A stretch of DNA of 64,000 bases from Aliivibrio sp. 1S175. GTDB lineage: Bacteria > Pseudomonadota > Gammaproteobacteria > Enterobacterales > Vibrionaceae. The stretch is from NCBI RefSeq assembly GCF_001690985.1, contig NZ_MAJS01000035.1, positions 171,529 through 235,528 on the forward strand. Reading direction: 5' to 3'. Within the stretch, counting starts at the first letter, position 1, and each line of letters begins with the position of its first letter. Positions 1-10,442 of this stretch are shown in pieces. The notes under the pieces are model-generated. The model saw only the letters and a program-made list of their open reading frames with translations. It was not told where the DNA came from and did not search any database. The translations under genes and the position numbers were made by a program.

Positions 1-44
1 ATGATAATTATGAACAAATAAAAAATTAAAGTGCGACACATTTA

Positions 45-1538
45 TTATTTATAATCCTCAAATTCAGGAATAACATGCACACTCATAATTTTTCCAATAA
101 GAGAAGGGAAATTAAAATTAGACGCTGTTTTTACGACAACTAAATTTAATTCTTTAATAACAACAATATCTTGCCCACCATAACCTTGTGCTAAAATCGC
201 AGAATATTTTTTGCCATTTACATAAAATGTTGTATTCCACCAAAAATAGCCATATTTTTTCCCTGTTAAATTTGTATCAATAAGTGGCTCGGTTGATTCA
301 ATGAGATAATGTTTATCTACAAGTTGTTTACCATTCCAATTACCATCGTTAAGCACAAGTTGTCCTATTTTCAACATATCTCTTGGCCTTAAAAAAGCAC
401 CACCAGCTACATTGGTACGATTATCATTTTGCTTAAGCCAGTAAGCATTCTTAAAACAAAGCGCTGAAAGTGGACCTTCCTTAGTATACTCACTCATCGG
501 TGATTGATTTGTTGCTTGACTAATAACTTCACCAACAACAGAAACAAAACCACCACTATAATTAAATCTATCACCGGGATTTTCAACAAGAGGTTGTTTA
601 AGAGTAAATGCGACAGAGTCTTCGCTGAATATTTCTTTATGACGAATATTTTCAGGATTAGAGTAAGAAGTATCCCATTCATTCCAATAAAGCCCGGCCG
701 ACATAGTAAGAAGATTCTGTAATGTTATTTTTTCTTTCCCATCATGAAGGTATTTTTTATAATCAGGTAATAACAGTGGAAGTGTTTGCTTTACATCCAC
801 TATTTTATTCTCTTTAATCGCTGAAGCAACTAATAATGAAGTTAGACTTTTACTTACTGATTGAATCATATGTGGCTCGTCAGCATTCCATCCATTAAAG
901 TAACGTTCCACAACTAATTGACCATCTTTCAAAATTAATAAACTATCAATATTTTTGTAAACATTCCTTCCTTTTTCAACTTTAGAAATAAGCGCATCAA
1001 TATTTTCATATTTATCAGTCGTATTATTTAATGACGAGGCAGGATAGCTATCGTCACAGACATCTATATCTGAACTACTAAAGTTTGTCATTTGTTTATC
1101 TGAGCCATATAAAACAGGTATGAATTCGTCCTGTGGGAGATCTACTCGTTCATATACAGAATGAATACCAAATAAACTAACCATTTTTTTCTGATACCTT
1201 CCTTCTATTTTATCTTCAAAATATCCGGTTATATCAATGGTGATATCTTTCGCTCTAAATTTACCGTCATCATAAATAAATAACTCAACTGAACCAGAAG
1301 ATGCGCTACCAAAATAGCGATTATTATGATTTTTAATAATAATATAAGCTGAATCTCCTCTATAAATACCACTATAAGGATCTATCTCTGATGAAAGAGA
1401 AGTAGTAGATAATGAGCATAAGATAACAAACAAAAAATAGACTCTAAGCTTTAAACAACCAAATAAAAATGAACTATATCTGAACGATAGTAATCTCCAT
1501 TTTAGGACGGATATCAAACTAACACCTGTAATTACCAT
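45..1538 (-). CDS. Secreted or membrane-anchored serine hydrolase, beta-lactamase class C / penicillin-binding fold
   Basis: This 497-residue protein has a hydrophobic N-terminal segment (about residues 30-48) that looks like a signal peptide or anchor. An uncharacterised region of about 150 residues follows, then a beta-lactamase-like serine hydrolase domain. The catalytic SxxK motif is S227-V-S-K230, the second motif is Y327-S-G, and a GYGG stretch near residue 452 stands where the third (KTG/HxG) motif lies in this family. Such proteins include esterases, D-aminopeptidases and 6-aminohexanoate hydrolases, so the substrate cannot be named. An AAGGA sequence sits at a suitable distance before the ATG. 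A start nearer the hydrophobic segment is possible, because the first 30 residues are unusually long for a signal peptide. The gene ends close to the window edge and shows no operon partner. Beta-lactam resistance should not be assumed. Confidence 0.8.
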   Translation of the reverse strand: MVITGVSLISVLKWRLLSFRYSSFLFGCLKLRVYFLFVILCSLSTTSLSSEIDPYSGIYRGDSAYIIIKNHNNRYFGSASSGSVELFIYDDGKFRAKDITIDITGYFEDKIEGRYQKKMVSLFGIHSVYERVDLPQDEFIPVLYGSDKQMTNFSSSDIDVCDDSYPASSLNNTTDKYENIDALISKVEKGRNVYKNIDSLLILKDGQLVVERYFNGWNADEPHMIQSVSKSLTSLLVASAIKENKIVDVKQTLPLLLPDYKKYLHDGKEKITLQNLLTMSAGLYWNEWDTSYSNPENIRHKEIFSEDSVAFTLKQPLVENPGDRFNYSGGFVSVVGEVISQATNQSPMSEYTKEGPLSALCFKNAYWLKQNDNRTNVAGGAFLRPRDMLKIGQLVLNDGNWNGKQLVDKHYLIESTEPLIDTNLTGKKYGYFWWNTTFYVNGKKYSAILAQGYGGQDIVVIKELNLVVVKTASNFNFPSLIGKIMSVHVIPEFEDYK

Positions 1539-1930
1539 AATATATCCTTATATTAAATTACGTATTTATATCTATAAACATTTAACCTTACGATTATTTA
1601 TATATATGCACTAGTTTTTCATGATGCATATCAACCTTAAGTTAAATAATTTACTTAATAGCTCGCTGAACTAAAGTATTCATATAATAAGTAATTGAAT
1701 ATAAGAGTAAAACTTTATATAAATAGATTATCGAATGTGAAAGCTATTTTTGTGATTGAGTGTTGATTTAAAGCCTTAATTGTTACATCTAATTCTTCCT
1801 CTTTTTTCAAAGTTCATAGTAGATATAGTTCGTTAAACCACAAATTCATGTCATCTGTACAGAGCCATCACTACAAAAAAACGCCATCACAATGGATGGC
1901 GTTATTATATAAATTTAACAAATTAGATAA
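1539..1930. other. Intergenic region without a recognisable gene
   Basis: This AT-rich stretch separates two minus-strand genes. It must hold the promoter of the serine hydrolase gene and it contains the terminator of the amino-acid symporter at its right end. A weak dyad (TTAAGT ... ACTTAA) lies near 1636-1657. I see no further structure that I can support. Confidence 0.5.
1880..1903 (-). terminator. Rho-independent terminator of the AGCS symporter gene
   Basis: A perfect 9-bp stem AACGCCATC/GATGGCGTT with a 6-nt loop lies just past the symporter stop codon. Read on the minus strand it is followed by a run of T residues. Confidence 0.85.
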
Positions 1931-3439
1931 CTATTTTTCTCTTGATTTGTTCTTATGTCTCTCTAGCTTTCCTTCCCAATATGTAGCCCCTTTAATGCCT
2001 AATTTTACTGGGTCAAAAGTATAAGTTGTTACACCTCTTTTTTGCTGTTCTTCATAATCTTTCAGCGCTTTAAGTGCAGGCTTAGACATAAAGAAGATAA
2101 TTAAAATACCCACAATATTCAGCCATGCCATTAAACCAACCCCCACATCACCCATCGCCCATGCAAGATTTGCCGTTTTAATGGTTCCGTAGAATACCGC
2201 AGACATAATTACGATTTTAAGTATAAACATCATGCCATCGACTTTAAACGTACGACGAATGTAAGCAATGTTTGTTTCTGCAATATAGTAGTAAGCAAGA
2301 ATAGTAGTAAAAGCAAAGAAGAATAGAGCAAAAGCAATAAAGATTTTACCAATACCAGGTAGCGTGCTCTCAATCGCCATTTGAGTAAACATCGGGCCAT
2401 TTGCACCAACATTCGCTGCTAGATTTTGTACTAAAAATACCTCTTCACCACTGCCGTGAACATTATAAGTACCTGTAATTAAGATCATGAATGCGGTAGC
2501 GGAACAAACTAACAAAGTATCGATGTAAATAGAAAACGATTGAACCAAACCTTGCTGTGCAGGATGCTCAACACTCGCAGCAGCCGCAGCGTGAGGTCCC
2601 GTCCCCTGACCCGCTTCGTTAGAATAAACCCCACGTTTAACACCCCAACCAATTGCGGCACCAAAACCGGCCATTGGAGTGAAGGCATCACCGATGATCA
2701 TCCCAAAGATTGTTGGTACTTCAGAAATGTTTAATAGGATAATAACAAAAGCAAGAATGATGTATGCCAATGCCATGAAAGGCACAACAATTTGGGTGAA
2801 ATGAGCGATACGTTTAACGCCACCAAAGATGATAAAGCCAAGGATCACTGAAATCACAGCACCAGTAAAGATTTTAGCAAAACTAAATACCCCAATACCA
2901 GTATCAATCATGCCACCAGTACCAAACGCAGTTTCTACTGCATTACCAATACTGTTTGATTGCACACCGGGAAGTAACACGCCACACGCAAAAATCGTCG
3001 CAATAGCAAATATCCACGCATACCATTTTTGACCCATCGCTTTTTCAATATAGTAAGCTGGACCACCACGGAACTGCCCTTCATCTTCTTCTTTATATAT
3101 TTGCGCTAAGGTTGATTCAGCATACGCTGTCGCAGCACCTAAGAAAGCAACAACCCACATCCAGAATACAGCACCAGGGCCACCAAAACCGATAGCAGCG
3201 GCAACCCCCGCAATATTACCCGTACCAACACGGCCAGATAATGAAACGGCTAATGCTTGGAATGAGCTTATCCCTTTACTTGATTCTTTGTTAGATACAA
3301 GTAAACGACACATCTCTTTAAAATGGCGAATTTGAACAAACCGAGTTTGAATGGAGTAAAAGAGACCCGACCCTAAGCAGAGATAAATCAACACAGGGCT
3401 CCAGATTATGCCATTGAGAAAATCAACGATATCTTGCAT
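1931..3439 (-). CDS. Alanine/glycine:cation symporter family (AGCS) transporter
   Basis: This is a 502-residue polytopic inner-membrane protein. It matches the AGCS family of sodium- or proton-coupled alanine/glycine importers (AlsT/DagA type). Visible family hallmarks are the N-terminal segment with GTGNIAGVAAAIGFGGPGAVFWMW, split here as GTGNIAGV and GGPGAVFWMW, the GGPAYYIEKAMG loop, and the region around SNEAGQGTGPHAAAAA. Length is normal for the family. An AAGGA site precedes the ATG by about six bases. It stands alone, with its own terminator downstream, so it is probably monocistronic. The exact substrate (alanine, glycine or another small neutral amino acid) cannot be read from sequence. 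Confidence 0.92.
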   Translation of the reverse strand: MQDIVDFLNGIIWSPVLIYLCLGSGLFYSIQTRFVQIRHFKEMCRLLVSNKESSKGISSFQALAVSLSGRVGTGNIAGVAAAIGFGGPGAVFWMWVVAFLGAATAYAESTLAQIYKEEDEGQFRGGPAYYIEKAMGQKWYAWIFAIATIFACGVLLPGVQSNSIGNAVETAFGTGGMIDTGIGVFSFAKIFTGAVISVILGFIIFGGVKRIAHFTQIVVPFMALAYIILAFVIILLNISEVPTIFGMIIGDAFTPMAGFGAAIGWGVKRGVYSNEAGQGTGPHAAAAASVEHPAQQGLVQSFSIYIDTLLVCSATAFMILITGTYNVHGSGEEVFLVQNLAANVGANGPMFTQMAIESTLPGIGKIFIAFALFFFAFTTILAYYYIAETNIAYIRRTFKVDGMMFILKIVIMSAVFYGTIKTANLAWAMGDVGVGLMAWLNIVGILIIFFMSKPALKALKDYEEQQKRGVTTYTFDPVKLGIKGATYWEGKLERHKNKSREK

Positions 3440-3703
3440 ATAAAATCCTTTTTATTTATTAATACGGCTTAAAACTTAACCAAACCATACCCTATTAAGT
3501 AACAATAAGTTAACAACAAAAGACTTCGTAAAGATAAAAATGTGAATTAAAGCACTAAATAGTGGGTAATCTAAAAAAAACGATGAGATAAAACTGACAA
3601 GATAATAATTGATGATTATTCGTACTGCTTACGCACGCAGTGACCAATATTTAAGCAATAAGTGATGAGGTAATAGTTAAAAATAGAAGATTGAAGGAGA
3701 AAT

Positions 3704-3728
3704 GCCTAGAAAAACGTCATTTCTAGGC
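3704..3728 (-). terminator. Probable terminator downstream of ygjH
   Basis: A 9-bp perfect stem GCCTAGAAA/TTTCTAGGC with a 7-nt loop lies immediately beyond the ygjH stop on the minus strand. The T tract after it is short. Confidence 0.6.
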
Positions 3729-3736
3729 TTATTAAA

Positions 3737-4075
<339 letters not shown>

Positions 4076-4096
4076 TTATCCTTAACTTACGCTTAA

Positions 4097-4110
4097 TGTT
4101 AACGTTTACA
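4097..4110. promoter_or_regulatory. GalR-type operator in the ygjH-galR intergenic region
   Basis: The sequence TGTTAACGTTTACA fits the GalR/GalS operator pattern (TGTAANCGNTTACA). It sits about 90 bp before the galR start and 28 bp before ygjH, which suggests autoregulation of galR. The same core recurs at galE, melB, the second GH36 gene and lacZ. Confidence 0.75.
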
Positions 4111-4199
4111 TTATCAGTAAAATACAATTGAGCAAGAAAACAGCATTGAAAATTTACTAAAATTTTAACTTGATCAAATTACAAGGTTTAGCAGTCATT

Positions 4200-5204
4200 A
4201 TGGCAACCATAAAAGATGTAGCAAAGGAAGCTGGTGTATCTGTTGCCACGGTTTCTCGTGTGGTAAACAAATCCCCTAAAGCAAGCAAAGCGGCAATAGA
4301 ATCCGTTAGCTCAGCAATGAAGAAATTAGGTTATCGTCCTAATGCAAATGCCCGAGCCTTAGTAAGCAAAAGTACGAATACCATTGGTGTAATGGTCGGT
4401 GATGTGTCGGATCCTTTTTTTGGTTCGATGATAAAAGCCATCGATAATGTCGCTAAAACCCATCAAAAACATTTATTGATTGGTAATGGTTACCACGATG
4501 AACAAACAGAAAGAGAAGCTCTTGAGCTTTTAATAAACAACCGCTGCGAATCTCTTGTTATCCACTCAAAAGGATTACCCAATAAAGAATTGATTCAATT
4601 TGCAGAGGAAATTCCTGGTTTAGTGCTTATTAATCGCCATATCCCAGAAATTTCAGGTCGCTGCATTTCATTAGATAACCAACAAGGCGCACAAATAGCG
4701 ACTGAGCATTTAATCTCACAAGGCCACTCACACATTGCTTATATTAATTCTGAACACGATATTGATGATTCACATCACCGTAAAGCGGGTTATTTAAGCG
4801 CATTAGAAAAAAACAACATCCAACTTAACAGTACTTATATCATAGAAGTAGAGCCAACAGATGAAGGTGGAGAAATAGCTATAAATCAATTACTCGAGCG
4901 TAATTTACCAATCACTGCCATCGTTTGTTATAACGATTACATGGCAGCTGGGGCATTATCAGCGCTTGAAGAACACGGCATATCTGTACCTGCTGATATT
5001 TCTTTAATGGGATTCGATAACGGCTTAATTGCTAAATACCTTTACCCAAAGTTAAGTACCATAGACTACCCTATTCAAACCATGGCAGAGCATGCCATCA
5101 AATTATCATTAGCTTTAGTCAAAGGAAATGGTGATGGTGATGGTGTTCAAGGCCAAAAATTTGAGCCTCAATTAATTGAACGATCATCAACCGCAAAGAA
5201 ATAA
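4200..5204 (+). CDS. galR: GalR-type LacI-family transcriptional repressor (copy 1)
   Basis: The protein has 334 residues from the ATG that gives the family-typical N-terminus MATIKDVAKEAGVS. An in-frame TTG ten codons upstream lacks a better ribosome site and is rejected. An N-terminal LacI-type helix-turn-helix (SVATVSRV in the recognition region) and hinge are followed by a periplasmic-binding-protein-like sensor domain. The sensor domain resembles E. coli GalR closely: VVGDVSDPFFG-like, LLIGNGYH, LVIHSKG and CYNDYMAAGA segments. It is expected to repress galactose genes and release DNA on binding D-galactose. It lies about 4 kb from galM and upstream of an operator of its own. A close paralogue is encoded at 28210-29220. 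The C-terminus carries a small GDGDG repeat encoded by repeated GGTGAT. Confidence 0.9.
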   Translation: MATIKDVAKEAGVSVATVSRVVNKSPKASKAAIESVSSAMKKLGYRPNANARALVSKSTNTIGVMVGDVSDPFFGSMIKAIDNVAKTHQKHLLIGNGYHDEQTEREALELLINNRCESLVIHSKGLPNKELIQFAEEIPGLVLINRHIPEISGRCISLDNQQGAQIATEHLISQGHSHIAYINSEHDIDDSHHRKAGYLSALEKNNIQLNSTYIIEVEPTDEGGEIAINQLLERNLPITAIVCYNDYMAAGALSALEEHGISVPADISLMGFDNGLIAKYLYPKLSTIDYPIQTMAEHAIKLSLALVKGNGDGDGVQGQKFEPQLIERSSTAKK

Positions 5205-5208
5205 AAAA

Positions 5209-5231
5209 GGGTTACCTTCTATTGGTAACCC
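5209..5231. terminator. Bidirectional terminator between galR and the sensor kinase gene
   Basis: An 8-bp perfect stem GGGTTACC/GGTAACCC with a 7-nt loop lies between convergent genes. A-rich sequence on its left supplies a T tract for minus-strand transcripts, and a shorter T-rich tract follows on the plus strand. Confidence 0.8.
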
Positions 5232-5256
5232 CTTACTTTGTCGTTAACGGCATCCC

Positions 5257-7848
5257 TTATGAAGAGACCGTGTTTAACCCTTCTAATTTTTCTAAAATCA
5301 TTTCTTTCTTGAAGGGTTTAGCCACATAATCATCCATTCCTGCAGCGTAACATTTATCAATATCTTCAACAAAAACACTGGCCGTTAAAGCAATGATTGG
5401 AAGCCGAGCTCTATCTTGTTGTTGCTCCCACTCTCGGATAGCGCGTGTTGCTGCAAACCCATCCATCACTGGCATCATGCAATCCATCAATATTAATTCG
5501 TAATCTGTCGTATCTGCCTTAATCATGTCCACCGCTTCTTGACCATTATTTGCAATCACAACGCCAAACCCTTCTTTTTTCAATAACAAAGACGCGACTT
5601 TTTGGTTAATCAAATTATCTTCAACGACAAGAATCATTCTCGTAGCCTCTGTAATTTGAGGTGCATCTATAAGAGAACTTGAGGCTAATTTGTCAACATT
5701 GGCTTTAGCATTCATACGTCGTTTCTCTGTATTTTTCCGTGCATTACGTATTGATTTAACAAAACGCTTACCAAATAATGGACTAATAATAAAACCATCA
5801 ATCGCGTGGTTAAAATCTATTTTTTCATCTTGTTGGTTATTACAAATAATCAATGCAGGACAAGAAGGTAACATATTAAATTTTTCTATATCCTGTATCG
5901 CTGCGGCTAACGTTTTTTGGCAATACATCACGATATCGTACTTGTCTAATGTCGGTATAATGTCACTACTTTGAGCATTACATAATGTTGGAACTAAACC
6001 TCGTTTTATACATTCCGCTTCAAGCAAAGTTGCATAAGATTTTTGGTTGCTAATAATTAAACATTTTTCATTATTAAACTCTACATTGGTAGCGTTATCT
6101 GTATCAACAAGACCTACATTAATACTGAAATGGAAGTTACTACCAAAGCCTTTTGCTGATTCTAGTTCAATATGCCCACCAAATAATTCAACTAATTGGT
6201 GGCAAATAGCCAACCCTAAACCAGTACCACCGAACTGACGAGTAATCGAGCTATCCTCTTGCGTAAATGGTTCAAATATTTGTTTTTGTTTATCCTTCGC
6301 AATACCAATACCCGTATCTTTCACAGAAAAAGACAATATAGCGGTGGTGAGTGATTCTTCTTGATAACCAATCGAAAGTACAACAGAACCAGATTCAGTA
6401 AACTTCACTGAATTTGACATTAAATTCATTAAAATCTGACGGAGTCGGTGTTCGTCAATGATGACTATACTTGGTAATTTCTCTGATAAATTAACATGCA
6501 ATGTTAATCCTTTCTCTGTCGCCTTACTTAGAACCACTGCTAATGTGTCGTACGCAACTTCAACTATATTTGCTTGTTGAGGGACTAATACTAAATTACC
6601 CGATTCAATTTTTGATAGATCCAAAATATCATTAATTAATAGCAACAGTGTTTGAGAAGAAGTTTCAATCGTTTGTAAGTATTCCTCTTGAATAGGATTA
6701 AGCTCAGTATCCGATAAAATATCTGACATACCAATAATTCCATTTAGCGGTGTACGTATTTCATGGGACATATTCGCTAAGAATGAGCTTTTTGCTTTTG
6801 TCGACGACTGAGCTTTAATTTTTTCGACCTCAAGAAATTCGGTCTTTTTATTAAATGATGAGATCAAATGTCCAATTTCATCATTAGATGTATAATTAAT
6901 GTCTATTTTTTCATTAGAATCTGTTTCATTAATTTGATTTGATATTAAGACAATAGGGTTAATTAAACTGCGATTAATGATGTAGTAACCAATGATCACA
7001 CACAGTAATAAAATAGGAACAATACCTAACTCAATATTAATTATCTGGGCATAAATTTCATCAGAAACCGTTCGTTCAGAATTAACAACACTAATTTCCC
7101 AATTAAAATCTTCCATTGTATGTTTCACTACATACATGTTTTCTTGTACATTAAACTTATATTCCGCAATGCTATTAGCACCATTATTAATAATAACACC
7201 TAATTTATGCTTCTCTGCTTGAGATTCAATAACACTGATTAATCCTTTTAATGAAATATCAATCGTCGCAACACCAGCAAACTGCCCATCGCTAAAGTAC
7301 GGTTGAGATGCCGTGATCATTTGCTGTCTAGTAAAAGGATCAACATAAACATCAGACCATGAAATTCGTTGATGACTATTCTCATGCGCCACAGATAGAT
7401 ACCAAGATTCATTTTGGTAAGGTGAAGTACTAGGTACATTGTAATCGTTTATTAATGTGATATTTCCGTCTTCATTACGAGAAAAGAATAAACTGGCGAG
7501 CTTTTTAGAAGGGGTAATAGTATTTGGTTCTGGCCATATACCACCACTAATAATGATCTCATCACTTTCATTAAGCACTGAAGACAACATGTTTTGAATA
7601 ATGTCTAGAGAGTTCCCACTAACAACAACACCAACCAAAGCATGTAATGTTGAAAGCGAATGACTCAATGGGTCATCAATTTCACGCGAAAGAAGTTGAG
7701 TTCTTAAATCAAGATTACTTTCTAGATTTGATCGAATGGGAGATTGAACAACGTAATAAGTGATACTTCCAATAATGGTAATTAAAAAACAAACGTAGCA
7801 ACCTAATGCTAGTATGCTCTTTTTCTTCAATGACATATCTTTACTCAT
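5257..7848 (-). CDS. Orphan hybrid sensor histidine kinase with Cache-type sensor and C-terminal receiver
   Basis: This protein has 863 residues. A first membrane segment (about 10-32) and a second (about 276-296) enclose a periplasmic domain of roughly 240 residues; its WYLSVAH and [10 protein letters not shown] segments resemble dCache sensors. A HAMP-like linker follows, then a HisKA domain with phosphoacceptor H362 in [10 protein letters not shown]. The ATPase domain shows N-, G1- and G2-box-like motifs ([23 protein letters not shown]). A degenerate receiver-like stretch (about 590-700) precedes a C-terminal receiver domain with phosphoacceptor D789 in [13 protein letters not shown]. No HPt or response-regulator gene lies next to it, so its output must be encoded elsewhere. 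Its position between galR and galM hints at sensing a sugar or related signal, but that is inference from location only. Confidence 0.88.
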   Translation of the reverse strand: MSKDMSLKKKSILALGCYVCFLITIIGSITYYVVQSPIRSNLESNLDLRTQLLSREIDDPLSHSLSTLHALVGVVVSGNSLDIIQNMLSSVLNESDEIIISGGIWPEPNTITPSKKLASLFFSRNEDGNITLINDYNVPSTSPYQNESWYLSVAHENSHQRISWSDVYVDPFTRQQMITASQPYFSDGQFAGVATIDISLKGLISVIESQAEKHKLGVIINNGANSIAEYKFNVQENMYVVKHTMEDFNWEISVVNSERTVSDEIYAQIINIELGIVPILLLCVIIGYYIINRSLINPIVLISNQINETDSNEKIDINYTSNDEIGHLISSFNKKTEFLEVEKIKAQSSTKAKSSFLANMSHEIRTPLNGIIGMSDILSDTELNPIQEEYLQTIETSSQTLLLLINDILDLSKIESGNLVLVPQQANIVEVAYDTLAVVLSKATEKGLTLHVNLSEKLPSIVIIDEHRLRQILMNLMSNSVKFTESGSVVLSIGYQEESLTTAILSFSVKDTGIGIAKDKQKQIFEPFTQEDSSITRQFGGTGLGLAICHQLVELFGGHIELESAKGFGSNFHFSINVGLVDTDNATNVEFNNEKCLIISNQKSYATLLEAECIKRGLVPTLCNAQSSDIIPTLDKYDIVMYCQKTLAAAIQDIEKFNMLPSCPALIICNNQQDEKIDFNHAIDGFIISPLFGKRFVKSIRNARKNTEKRRMNAKANVDKLASSSLIDAPQITEATRMILVVEDNLINQKVASLLLKKEGFGVVIANNGQEAVDMIKADTTDYELILMDCMMPVMDGFAATRAIREWEQQQDRARLPIIALTASVFVEDIDKCYAAGMDDYVAKPFKKEMILEKLEGLNTVSS

Positions 7849-7958
7849 AAACCCAACACTTATTTAATCGATATAATAATTAACTATAAACAGCATAGGC
7901 ATATTTTCATAAAAAATCATGGTTAAATATGATTAAAGCCTCATTAATTTGCGAATAA

Positions 7959-7994
7959 AAAAATCCCTAAGAGCGTTCACTCATAGGGATTTTT
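7959..7994 (-). terminator. Terminator of the gal operon
   Basis: An 11-bp arm pair AAAAATCCCTA/TAGGGATTTTT, with a further GAG/CTC pairing inside the loop, lies just after the galM stop on the minus strand. The A-rich left side gives the T tract. Confidence 0.85.
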
Positions 7995-8015
7995 ATATGA
8001 AGACTAAAAAATCAC

Positions 8016-9077
8016 TTATACAATAAACTGATAACGAGTCTCATGCTGGTAGATTTCACTTGGTCCTAGAAGACAACTAGGGTGATCCCACTCTGGATGA
8101 TTGATCGCATCAGGTAGAAACTGTGTTTCTAAAGCAATGCCTGAATAATCTTGATATTCTCCCCCAACTCGGTTTGGCGTACTCTCAAGCCAATTACCAG
8201 TATACAACTGCATAGCCGGCTTACTGGTTGAAACATGCAAAGTCACCAAACTATCTGGAGACGTTAAACTCGCAGCACACTCCCCTTTTGCACAGCCTTT
8301 ATCAAGCACAAAAGAATGATCATAACCTTTGGCTTTCTCTTGGTCTTTATCAAGCATGAAATCTTGAGAAATCACTTTTGGATCAGTAAAGTCGAAATTG
8401 GTATTTTTTACCTTTTTCCACCCTCCTTTAGGTATACCAAACTCAGTTGTCGGTACAAACTGCTCTGAATTGATACTTAAAATATGATCCAATCCAAGGT
8501 GTCCACTGTCTGCACCAAGCAAGTTAAAATAGGCGTGATTGGTTAAATTAATCGGCGTTGATTTCGTTGTCTTGGCGCTATAACTAATCACGACTTCATT
8601 ATCGTCGCTAAGTTGGTATTTTACATTAACGGTTAATTCACCTGGAAAGCCTTGATCACCATCCGGTGAAACTAGGCTAAATTCGACGCAATTTGTTGCT
8701 TCTTTAACCACTGCCCAGCGACGTTTATTAAATCCTTCTGGCCCACCATGCAACGTATTTCCTGCTTGGTTTATCTCTACCTGATATTTAGTATCATCAA
8801 TGTTGAATTTTCCGTTCGCAATTCGATTCGCATAGCGACCAACGGTAACGCCCATGTAGCTTTGCTGTTTCTCAAAGTCAGCCATTGTCGACTGGCCTAG
8901 CATTACTTCACGTAGCTTGCCTTTTACTGGTACTTTACAGCTTAACCACGTTGCACCAATATCCATAAACACGGCGTGCATTCCGTTTTTATTTTCAAGT
9001 TCGAATAACTGAGCAAGGCGACCATCACTGGCCGCCTCCTTTGTCATGGTTTCGAACAAGGTTGATTGTTCTGTCAT
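8016..9077 (-). CDS. galM: Aldose 1-epimerase (mutarotase)
   Basis: GalM interconverts alpha- and beta-D-galactose in the cytoplasm, supplying alpha-galactose to GalK. The 353-residue protein shows family motifs: GVTVGRYANRIANGKF, the catalytic-histidine motif NTLHGGPEGFNKR, NLTNHAYFNL, and the C-terminal GIALETQFLPDAIN containing the catalytic glutamate. The ATG chosen here has an AAAGGA site seven bases upstream. A longer reading frame extends 19 codons but overlaps galK and lacks a site. It is the last gene of the operon, ten bases after galK, so the two are almost certainly co-translated from one mRNA. Length is normal. Confidence 0.95.
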   Translation of the reverse strand: MTEQSTLFETMTKEAASDGRLAQLFELENKNGMHAVFMDIGATWLSCKVPVKGKLREVMLGQSTMADFEKQQSYMGVTVGRYANRIANGKFNIDDTKYQVEINQAGNTLHGGPEGFNKRRWAVVKEATNCVEFSLVSPDGDQGFPGELTVNVKYQLSDDNEVVISYSAKTTKSTPINLTNHAYFNLLGADSGHLGLDHILSINSEQFVPTTEFGIPKGGWKKVKNTNFDFTDPKVISQDFMLDKDQEKAKGYDHSFVLDKGCAKGECAASLTSPDSLVTLHVSTSKPAMQLYTGNWLESTPNRVGGEYQDYSGIALETQFLPDAINHPEWDHPSCLLGPSEIYQHETRYQFIV

Positions 9078-9087
9078 GTTTTGTCCT

Positions 9088-10248
9088 TTAGTGTTTTTCA
9101 ACCAGACCTGCACCATTTTTTGCTTGGCACACATAAATAGATTCTTTTAAACCCGTTGCCGATTCGTACAACTCTTCAACTGCTGCTTTTACTTCATTAA
9201 CCAATGTTGGTGGCACTAAAGCAACGATACAGCCACCAAAACCACCGCCCGTCATGCGAACGCCACCTTCTGTACCAATCACGTTTTTAACGATATCAAC
9301 TAGCGCATCGACTTCTTTAACTGTGATTTCAAAATCATCACGCATAGAGGCATGGGATTCTGCCATCAATACAGCCATGCGTTTCATATCGCCAGACGCT
9401 AACACTTTTGCAGCTTCTTCGGTACGATCATTTTCTGTAATCACGTGACGCGCACGTTTTGCGACCATTTCATCTAATTCATGTGCTTTTGCGTTGAACT
9501 CTTCAATCGTTACGTCACGCAGTGCTTTTACACCAAAGATTCGTGCGGCTTCTTCACATTGCTGACGACGAGTATTGTATTCTGAATCCACTAAACCGCG
9601 TTTTTTGTTTGAGTTAATAATAACCACTGACATGTCTTCTGGCATTGCTACGGCTGTTGTTTCTAAAGAACGACAATCCAATAACATTGCGTGGTTTTCA
9701 TTGCCTTCTGCTGACACCATTTGATCCATAATGCCGCAGTTACAACCTACAAATTCATTCTCTGCTTGCTGACCATTTAGCGCGATTTCTGCTTGGCTGA
9801 TGTTTAGGTTATACAATTCTTTGAAGGTTTGACCAATAACGACTTCTAATGCGGCTGATGAACTAAGACCAGCACCCTGAGGAACATTACCTGAGACTGA
9901 AATATCTGCGCCTTTGAATTCAAAACCACGACCAATTAAACATTTCACTACGCCACGAATGTAGTTTGCCCACATTTTGTTTTCTTGGAATGTGATCTCT
10001 TGAGTGATATCAAACTCGTCAGTTTCATTGCCATAATCTACCGATACGACACGAACGATATTGTCATCACGCTTTGCTGCAGCCACTACCGTTTGGTAGT
10101 TAATCGCACAAGGCAATACGAAACCGTCATTGTAATCAGTGTGTTCACCAATTAAGTTCACACGACCCGGCGCTTGAACAATGTGAGTTGGAGCGTAAGA
10201 AAGTACGGTATTGAATGCGTCTTTTACGTTTTTAATTAAGTTTGTCAT
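9088..10248 (-). CDS. galK: Galactokinase
   Basis: GalK phosphorylates alpha-D-galactose to galactose-1-phosphate using ATP (GHMP kinase superfamily). The galactokinase signature [19 protein letters not shown] lies near residue 30. The ATP-binding loop [13 protein letters not shown] is near residue 130, and the third GHMP motif [13 protein letters not shown] is near the C-terminus. At 386 residues it has the usual length. The ATG was chosen because a GGA-containing site lies six bases before it; an upstream in-frame TTG would add only four codons. It is separated from galT by 194 bp that hold a structured, repeat-like element, and it is followed after ten bases by galM. Confidence 0.97.
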   Translation of the reverse strand: MTNLIKNVKDAFNTVLSYAPTHIVQAPGRVNLIGEHTDYNDGFVLPCAINYQTVVAAAKRDDNIVRVVSVDYGNETDEFDITQEITFQENKMWANYIRGVVKCLIGRGFEFKGADISVSGNVPQGAGLSSSAALEVVIGQTFKELYNLNISQAEIALNGQQAENEFVGCNCGIMDQMVSAEGNENHAMLLDCRSLETTAVAMPEDMSVVIINSNKKRGLVDSEYNTRRQQCEEAARIFGVKALRDVTIEEFNAKAHELDEMVAKRARHVITENDRTEEAAKVLASGDMKRMAVLMAESHASMRDDFEITVKEVDALVDIVKNVIGTEGGVRMTGGGFGGCIVALVPPTLVNEVKAAVEELYESATGLKESIYVCQAKNGAGLVEKH

Positions 10249-10323
10249 GGCTATTTCCAAATTTTAGAGTTGTTATCTTTGTTATTTCAAAGATGTCTTC
10301 AAATATTTTTATTGATTAGAATT

Positions 10324-10437
10324 CAGATCGGTCGCAAGCTCCCTTGCAGAGTTCAGAGTCATTTTTTGTGAGTGTTATATTCATCACAAGCACTTCTGAA
10401 CTCTTTAAGCGAAGCGATCTTCAAGCGGAGCGATCTG
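10324..10437. repeat. Palindromic repeat-like element between galT and galK
   Basis: The ends are inverted copies of CAGATCG (10324-10330) and CGATCTG (10431-10437). Inside lie a perfect 10-bp inverted repeat, AGAGTTCAGA (10348-10357) and TCTGAACTCT (10395-10404), and within that TTGTGA/TCACAA. On the right are two 14-bp direct copies of AAGCGRAGCGATCT (10407-10420 and 10423-10436). This architecture resembles a REP- or MITE-type intergenic element. Its copy number elsewhere in the genome cannot be seen here. As RNA it would fold into a strong structure in the middle of the gal transcript. Confidence 0.55.
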
Positions 10438-10442
10438 CTCTT

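Noticed and set aside
4170-4199. Upstream TTG start for galR
   Set aside because: It adds ten residues absent from the GalR family N-terminus MATIKDVA and has no ribosome site.
5125-5150. GGTGAT short tandem repeat near the galR 3' end as a phase-variation tract
   Set aside because: Only about three imperfect units of six bases; unit length keeps frame, so changes would not switch the gene.
10366-10389. TTGTGA ... TCACAA as a CRP site in the galT-galK gap
   Set aside because: The half-sites are 12 bp apart instead of six and sit in mid-operon. They are better explained as the inner stem of the palindromic element.
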